Below, one piece after another: positions 46,701 through 55,700 of a DNA stretch of 64,000 bases. The DNA lies in NCBI GenBank assembly GCA_964017045.1, contig OZ024798.1, forward strand, positions 9,073,793 to 9,137,792, read 5' to 3'. The notes under the pieces are model-generated. The model had not been told where the DNA came from and did not search any database. It saw nothing but the letters and a program-made list of their open reading frames with translations. A program made the position numbers and the translations under genes. Each line of letters opens with the position of its first letter. Positions within the stretch are counted from its first letter, which is position 1. Origin of the DNA: Omphiscola glabra (taxonomy: Eukaryota; Mollusca; Gastropoda; Lymnaeidae).

Positions 46701-49700
46701 ATGACTGGCTAAGAGGTTGGTCCTCTGACAGAATGCATGGGAAAAGGCTGAAATGAACTTACACAAACATTTTCTTTCCCGTCCTCTGAGCCTGGACCAC
46801 CGCGAGCTGACCTCCTCTCCTCTTCAAACTTCTGGACCTGGTGAGTTAAAAAAACAACAACAACACTTATTTACATCTGGATATGGGCTAAATGTTTATG
46901 ATATGGCTATATGCCTAACCCTACTTTAAGGACGTTGCAACCGGATAAAGCCCTTACGAAGGCAAAGATGTTGCAACTGATAATATGCCATACATATAGT
47001 GAAGAATTGTTACAACTGGTTATGGACTTTATGTGGGCAAGGATGTAAGGCTTCTACTACTACTAAGGTGGTTGAGGAAATTGAGGACCATCTACTGCTG
47101 AGTAAATTCCACTCGTACTTGCTCGTACCCAGTGCTTAATCAGGGACCACCCCTCACCCAGGGACCACATCTCACCCAGGGACCACATCTCACTCAGGGA
47201 CCACAGCTCACCCAGGGACCACCGCTCACCCAGGGACCACTGGCCTCACCCGGGGACCAGAACTCACCCGTGGATCACCGCGTATACAGGTAACACAGAT
47301 ACTAATTATCACAGCATGTATTTGTCTTTCTGGTGACACGCAATGAATCCAGAACAATACAGATCCAATGTTTAGTCAATCAATGTTTAGTCAATCAATG
47401 TTTAGTCAATCAATGTTTAGTCAATCAATGTTTAGTCAATCAATGTTTAGTCAATCAATGTTTAGTCAATCAATGTTTAGTCAATCAATGTTTAGTCAAT
47501 CAATGTTTAGTCAATCAATGTTTAGTCAATCAATGTTTAGTCAATCAATGTTTAGTCAATCAATGTTTAGTCAATCAATGTTTAGTCAATCAATGTTTAG
47601 TCAATCAATGTTTAGTCAATCAATGTTTAGTCAATCAATGTTTAGTCAATCAATGTTTAGTCAAACAATTTTTAGTCAAACAATTTTTAGTCAAAAAATT
47701 TTTAGTCAAACAATGTTTAGTCAATCAATGTTTAATCAAACAATGTTTAGTCAAACAATGTTTAGTCAAACAATGTTTAGTCAGATAAAGTTTAGTCAGA
47801 CAATGTTTAGCCAGACAATGTTTAGCCAGACAATGTTTAGCCAGACAATGTTTAGTCAGACAATGTTTAGGCAGACAATATTTAGTCAAACGATGTTTAG
47901 TCAGATGATGTTTAGCCAGACAATGTTTAGTCAGACATTTCATGTTTCTGCAGGAGTGTGTGACGTCGAATTCCTTGTAAGTGTTGGGGGGGGGGGGGGG
48001 GGCGGGGGGCTTGTGAAAATTAGGGGAACTAAACTAACTTCCCATTGTAGAACAGTTGAAGTTGTACGCCAAGGGGGGGGGGGGGTCGTGGAGAAGTGAT
48101 GATAGATGATGGTATGGCCGTGGGGGGTCGCTGATAGGTGTGGGGGGAGGAGGGAGGGATAAGAAATGCTGACACATCATCCACTCATCACGAAGTAGTG
48201 GGGGGAAGGGGGGCATTGATAAATAAACATGGATGTACTCAGTGTGTGATGAGGAATGGGGCGGGGGAGGTATTTTCTTAGCAATAACAGGGGTAAAAGA
48301 ATGAAACTACCCCACAGGCTCCTCCTCCCTCTACCAGGAGGAAATCTCTGAGAAACCGTATCAACCTCCACACCCAGACACCCCCCCCCCCGACATTATA
48401 CCACCAGTCCAAAAATCTCCAGCCCAGTACTTTCTGGAATCTTAAGTAACAGCACAAAAGGGGGGGGGGATATTCAGCCGATGCTTAAGTTACAACGAAA
48501 TTGTCAAACGTCCTGGGTTTGGGCCACGCCTGCTTCCCACGAGGGTTGCCTACCTTTTACCCCACTTAGCCCCCTCTTACCCCCTTTTTCCTGATTTATT
48601 CCCTACACATTTATTATTATATTCTCGAGGAAGATGGCTGAATTCCATTAGTTAAAATTGGACCACCACGGTCGTCGGACCACACAAGTCTTAAACATCA
48701 TAAAACTGAAAGGTATGGGGGACACCCCCGCCCCCCCCCCCCCCATAAATGCAGATACAATTTATGGATATATTTTTCTTTTCCCTTTCCATTTATAAAC
48801 CCTTCTTTTTTTTCTGTTATCCTGACGTTGCCGATGTCCTGACATTGCCGATGTCCTGACGTTGCCGATGTCCTGACATTGCCGATGTCCTGACGTTGCC
48901 GATGTCAGTCTGTAGTGGAGCCTTGCTGGCAAGTTTTAACAGCTTCCCCCCCCCCCCCCCACTCATCACAGAAAGTTGAAATCTGGCCAGATTGTCTTGT
49001 TTTGCATTTCTATCATACATGTATTTTCAAACCATAATCAGACGTGAAAATAATATTTGAAATATCGAAGATTTCAAGAAATACAATCCATCTATGTTAT
49101 TCGTAACTTTCAAGTCAAGAAATGGTATATTCGTAACTTTCAAGTCAAGAAATGGTATATTCGTAACTTTCAGGTCAAGAAATGGTATATTCGTAACTTT
49201 CAAGTCAAAAAAGGGTATATTCGTAACTTTCAAGTCAAGAAATGGTATATTCGTAACTTTCAAGTCAAGAAATGGTATATTCGTAACTTAAAAGTCAAAT
49301 GGTATATTCGTAACTTTCAAGTAAAGATATGGTATATTCGTAACTTTCAAGTCAAGAAATGGTACATCTCAAAAACAAAAAAAAACTGGTCAGTCTCGGA
49401 TCCTAATGTGCGCATGCCGGCTGGGTCATGGGTCACATGACAGTATTCCAGTTATGTTGAGTGCGTTTTTACGATGGACGACAGTGGGATGTTATGAATG
49501 CCACCAGCGGGTCAGACCGGGGTTTCGGTCTATATTCTTTACCCGTGTGGCATACACCCGGGGCTCGAGTTCTCCGCGACGGAACGGCGTTCCTTTACTT
49601 TTTGCGAAGAAACGACATAGTTACGTCGGCAGAGATGGGATACTGGGGTGTTCCCACACCCCCCCCCCCCAATACTCGCCCCGTGCATACACCCCCGGCC

Positions 49701-52700
49701 AGAACATGAATGAGATTTCGCAAATCTAAAATGTGTCGTCCCCAAAAATATTGTCCAATTTCAGTTTGGCGAAATATTTTTCCGAGTCTCATCAGTTTTA
49801 TCCGGATTAAGGCAAAGTTCACAACTCAACCAAGAAGGTTTGACTTTAACGCCACGGTTTGACTTTAACGCAAATGTTTGACTTTAACGCAAATGTTTGA
49901 CTTTAACGCAAATGTTTTACTTTAACGCCACGGTCTGCCTTTTACGCCCAGACAACGTCCAAAAAGACTCCACTGAATGCTTTTGCAACGCCTTGGGCAT
50001 TTTAGCCTCGTCACGTGATATTGAAGATGACATCCGCTAAGAGAAATCGCCGCCGCGTGCCTAGCAACGGTCCAGAGTTCACGAAATCGAGGCGAGATGC
50101 CGTTACCAATAAATCTACTGGCTGTTACATTTGGGTGTGTGTGCACACGTTTGTGGGAATGGTGTTCCCTGAGTGGACGAATGGGGTCCATAAGAGGGTA
50201 ATGGGGGTCTGTGAGTGAGATAGTATGAGGGGAAGGGTCTTTTGGGGTTATGAGCGGGCCAATGTGGTCTATGAATTACCTGAGTGGTGATGGGGTAATG
50301 AGGTCTGTGATGGGGTAATGAGGTCTGTGATGGGGGAATGAGGTCTGTGATGGGGTAATGAGGTCTGTGAGGGGGTAATGAGGTCTGTGAGAGGAATATG
50401 GTGTGGGGGTATTGGGGTCTACATAAACTGCATATTAAGCTGTAATTTAATACTGTTTAAAAAAAAAGGACTAGTCTTGCTATAGTATATAGTGAGACCG
50501 TGCAATACGACAATGGTATATAACGAATAGAACAAAATGTAAACTCAAAAATATTTACATGTTAACAACTGTACTATCCTCTCACGTGATCTACCGGATG
50601 CGACTTTTGAAGCCGTCGGTTGAGCGCGCCCTGTACAGTCGCAGTGACTATCTCACTGTCTGGTTATCTCTGTACAGTCGCAGTGAATATATCACTGTCT
50701 GGTTATCTCTGTACAGTCGCAGTGACTATCTCACTGTCTGGTTATCTCTGTACACTCGCAGTGACTACCTCACTGCCTGGTGATCTCTGTACACTCGCAG
50801 TGACTACCTCACTGTCTGGTTATCTCTGTACACTCGCAGTGACTACCTCACTGTCTGGTTATCTCTGTACACTTACATATTTATTGTTTCTCACGTGTTA
50901 TGGTCTAACATCCTCCTGCTCGCGTGGTTAAAAAAAACCCACCAGCATAGCACGTGTTCAAACAACCACTTTCCTTGCAAGCGTGGTCTAACACCCCACC
51001 ATTCTAGTAACACCCCCACCATTCTAGTAACACCCCCCCATCCTTTACTTTATCTAGCACCAACCCCTCCCGAATAGCATTGAGTCTATTTGGGTGCGAA
51101 TGGCGGCGCTGCGTGTCCAGGTCCATTTTGGCTAATGCTATTGGGATGTCATTTGTAGTAGTTTGTTTTAGTTAAACTGAGGAATTAAGTTTACAAACGT
51201 ACAGTCCATTCAATTATCTTTCATTTCATACCTCATTTGGTCTTACAAACCCAACAATAATATTTTAAATCGTTTTTTTTAAAATCCCAACATCTCAATT
51301 TTGGTACCCGGGTACCAATAGGTGCAGCCTTAAAAAAAAATAAAGAAAAGAAGTAAAAAAATCTGTTCCAAAGAGACATACATTTTACGACGCTATTCCA
51401 ATAACACCGACATCAACAAACGTAATCACACAACGACGCCGATGATGAATTTAACCCGTAAAGAAAGTAATCGATACGTTCGCGAACAATAACGATTACG
51501 GGTAGTTTTTTTTTATTTGAGGCACCGGGTCGCACACACTTTAAGTGTACAGTATCTAACCACGAAGATAAAGGGGACGTCACTCTCGTGGCAGGGAGTC
51601 GGATGCAAGCCTAATTATCTCCCGCAAGCCATTATTCCCGCTTTAAAAAAAATAAAAAAAATAAAGGGTTTTATGTTTAATAATAACTTTAAGTGTAGTG
51701 TCAAGCCAAGCTATTTTGTTGGATGAACACAGACGCAGTCATAAAATCTGTCTTGCAACTCTTGGATAATGTCAGAGAAAACGCGAGGAAATGTGGGTGT
51801 CAGCATTACTCATTGTCGAAATCCTAGATACCCCCCCCCCCCCCACTTTAAAAAAAATATATATTGCAAAAAAAAAAAATGGAACTAGACAATGCATTTT
51901 TTAAAGGAACTGGAGCGAACAGGGTGGGATGGGGGGGGGAGGAAGGGGGTTGTATGGAGTTTTAGACATTAATGTAAATTGGAGGAATAGTTGAAGGAGG
52001 TTGTGTAAACTGTAAATGTGTCATATTTATGTAGTAGGCCATTACGGGTCCAAGCAACAAACATCTCAACGCAAGAGGTCTTCTTAAATGATATTTTCAT
52101 ATATATATATATATTTTTAATTCACTCCCTTAATTATATTTTTGGAGGGGTAGGGGCGGGGGTAGGGTAGGTGCAGGGGTAGGAGTAGGGGCAGGGGTAA
52201 GGTAGGGGCAGGGGTTGGGGCAGGGGTAGCGGAAGGGGCAGTGGTAGGGGTGACGACAAATTTAAGTTCGAAAATAGTACAGCACCCCCCCACACACACA
52301 CAATTTATCACCCGATGGCGCTGATTAGGGAGACGGTGGCGCTGATGAGGGAGATGGTCAGCGCTGATGAGGAAGACACTGGTGCTGATGCAGGAGAAAA
52401 GAAAACTAGACATCAGCCCAACATTCAAATTGAAATTTTCTTTGTTGAATGATTCAACAATGTTGTATTATTACTTTTTTAGGAACGAAAAAAAAAAAGG
52501 GAAAAAAAAGGGGGGGGGGGGTAAATTTACGACAGGCGCGCGGGGAAAGTCAAACGCGGGTGTTTCCCACTACGCCCCAAAAGGGGTGAGGTGAGTTTGA
52601 AAAAATTGGGGGGGGGGCAACTGTTACCCAGCCCCACCACCCCCACCCACCCACAAGGCATCACATGGAGAAAAAAGTGCAGGGGCGCACACACCAAAAT

Positions 52701-55700
52701 CTCCCGCCATTCCTCGTGTCAAGGAGGCCCAACAAGTCGTAAGTTATAAAAACACATTCCGACTTTAAATAGGGGGAGCGCATTACGAGCTAAACCAGAA
52801 CAGAGCTTGAGTATCTCAAAGCGAGTTATTGCTCCTGGTGTACGGGCCGTGTGTACTCAACTTAATAACGTACACAAAACATGTGAGGTTCGTTTTAATC
52901 TTACACAGTGGGACAAGTAGGGCACTTGAGCATAATAGATGCAATGAGCAAGTATGATTGATATAATGGGACTAGTAGGATAAATATAGTGAGACTAGTA
53001 GGATATATATAATGGGATTAGTGTAATAGATATAATGGGATTAGTGTAATAGATATAATGGGACTAGTAGGATAGATATAATGGGACTAGAGTGACATAT
53101 ATAATGGGACTAGAGTGTTATATATAATGGGACTAGTGTGATAGATGTAATGGGACTACTAGGATATATATAATGGGACTAGAGTGACAGATGTAATGGG
53201 ACTAGTGTCATAGATGTAATGGGACATTGATGGGCCCTAGTCTGAAAGATACAATGAGACCTCTAGTTTTATATACAAAATGGGCAACTTACCACTGCCA
53301 GGGCTGTCTGTGTGCTTATCTTTCCTTCTTTGACCAGTATCATGAGAGCCATCCTATCCTCATCACTCATGCTTATCTCGTAGGCATTGAGGTCACCTGA
53401 AAGGTCAGCATGACCTGATTTCATTAATGGTTTATGGACAGAAGAATTTACGTATAATGCTAATTACTGTCAATGAATATTTGTTGGAGTGATTGGTGAC
53501 AGAGGACTGTCAAGGAATTTGTTTTGGACCGATTGGTGATAGTATTGTTTTGTCACTTTTTGATAGCAGTTAAATGTATGTCACAATTTTATAGTGAAGT
53601 TGTAGTCTTGCCACTTCAAAGTTCAAATCAACTCTGGTCATTTTAACATTTATCTGATGGTCAAAAAGCCAGTCTCCCGTGGTTGAATAGTCATTTTCCT
53701 GCGGCCAACATGATATTCGACTGTGGACGAGTCATTATCCTGTGGGCAACAAGCCATTATCCTGTGGCCAACAAGTCATTTTCCTGTGGCCAACAAGTCA
53801 TTTTCCTGTGGCCAACAAGCCAATCTCCTGTGGTCAACGAGCCATTATCCTGTGGTCAACAAGTCATTCACCTGCGGTCAAGAAGCCATTCTCACTTGGT
53901 CAACAAGCTATTATCCTGCGGTCAACAAGCCAGTCTCCTGAGGTCAACAAGCCAGTCTCCTGTGGTCAACAAGCCAGTCTCCTGTGGGAAACAAGCCAGT
54001 CTCCTGTGGGAAACAAGCCAGTCTCCTGTGGTCAAAAAGCCAGTCTCCTGTGGTCAACAAGCCAGTCTCCTGTGGTCAACAAGCCAGTCTCCTGTGGTCA
54101 ACAAGCCAGTCTCCTATGGTCAACAAGCCAGTCTCCTGTGGTCAACAAGCCAGTCTCCTGTGGTCAACGAGACGTTATCCTGTGGTCAACAAGCCATTAT
54201 CCTGTGGTCAACAAGTCAATCACCTGCGGTCAAGAAGCCATTCTCCTTTGGTCAACAAGTCAGTCTCAAATGGTCAACAAGCCAGTCTCCTATGGTCAAC
54301 AAGCCAGTCTCCTATGGTCAACAAGTCAGTCTCCTATGGTCAACAAGCCAGTCTCCTATGGTAAACACGCCAGTCTCCTATGGTCAACAAGCCAGTCTCC
54401 TATGGTCAACAAGCTAAACTCCCGTGGTCAACAACCCAGTCTCCTGTGGTCAACAAGCCAGTCTCCTGTGGTCAACAAGCCAGTCTCCTATGGTCAACAA
54501 GCCAGTCTCCTATGGTCAACAAGCCAGTCTCTTATGGTCAACATGCAAGTCTCATATGGTCAGAAAGTGACTTCCTGATCTAAAATCAGTCTCCCCGGAT
54601 CAACGCCCCCCCCTCCATCCTAAACAAAAACCCACAAAATAACCCAGGCTCCCAGGGTCCACACAATTTAAATCATTACCTTGGTGTTGCTTGTAAGTCC
54701 CTTTCCTGTTGGAGCGCCGGAAGCCAATGTTTCTCAGAAACCTCCCAAACACCGAGCCCCCCTTCTTCTTGTCCTCGGCAGCTCCTGTTGGTTCTGTACA
54801 AAAATACAGTGGGGTTCAATACAAGGGCTCTAGCATTGGTATCAACTGTCTCTTACTTTTGTCATAAGTACGGTAGACATTACCTCGAATATCTTTGGGA
54901 TTCAATACAAAATATTTATGCTGTGTTTTTTTTTTGGTGTTTTTTTTGTGTTTTTTTTTTTTTTGTGGGGGGGGGGGGGGGGGGGTGTTAGGGGGTCTAT
55001 ATTAAAAATTTTTGGAACATTTGTGTTTAGTGACTGAAAGAAATTTAGACCCGCTGTAAGGCTTATCAGATAAAAATGCCGTTGTTGTACCACATAAGCT
55101 GGAGAAGTGCTGGGGATAATCTGGGGATAAGCTGGGGATATTGAGACCTTGCATTAATTATTAATTTTACATTTTAGTGTGTTTAGTCAAGCAGAGGACC
55201 GTTTCATTAGAATATTCTTAAATGATCAGATGGCTAGCAAAGCAACCCACACACAACCTGATACTTAAATAATCTTGAATTTGTTTTTTCCCCAGGACAT
55301 TTTCATATTCATAGGTTTTGAATTCAAGCATTGAATAACAAAATATCACCAAAAAAAAAACAAAAAAAACCAACTAAAAATTATTCTAATTAAGTGTGTG
55401 TTAATTTAGTTTAAAAAAATGTTCATTGATACACCAGTTTAATTTATTATTTTAAAATTGGTTTTTATTATTCTAGGTCAGGCCTGCAGAGCTCAAAATG
55501 TAAGGCGGGCCGTAATGCTTTATGAAAAACTTGTGCGGGCCGTAATGCTTTATGAAAAACTTGTGCGGGCCGTAATGCTTTATGAAAAACTTGTGCGGGC
55601 CGTAATACTTTATGAAAAACTTGTGCGGGCCGTAATGCTTTATGAAAAACTTGTGCGGGCCGTAATACTTTATGAAAAACTTGTGCGGGCCGTAATGCTT

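Noticed and set aside
47333..48099. Open frames of 151 and 243 codons
   Set aside because: Translation of the 15-bp array (Cys-Leu-Val-Asn-Gln or Met-Phe-Ser-Gln-Ser repeats) without codon bias, start context or homology.
53683..54583. Overlapping 244- and 278-codon frames
   Set aside because: Three simultaneous open frames over a 24-bp repeat are expected from the unit; the true gene here is on the other strand.
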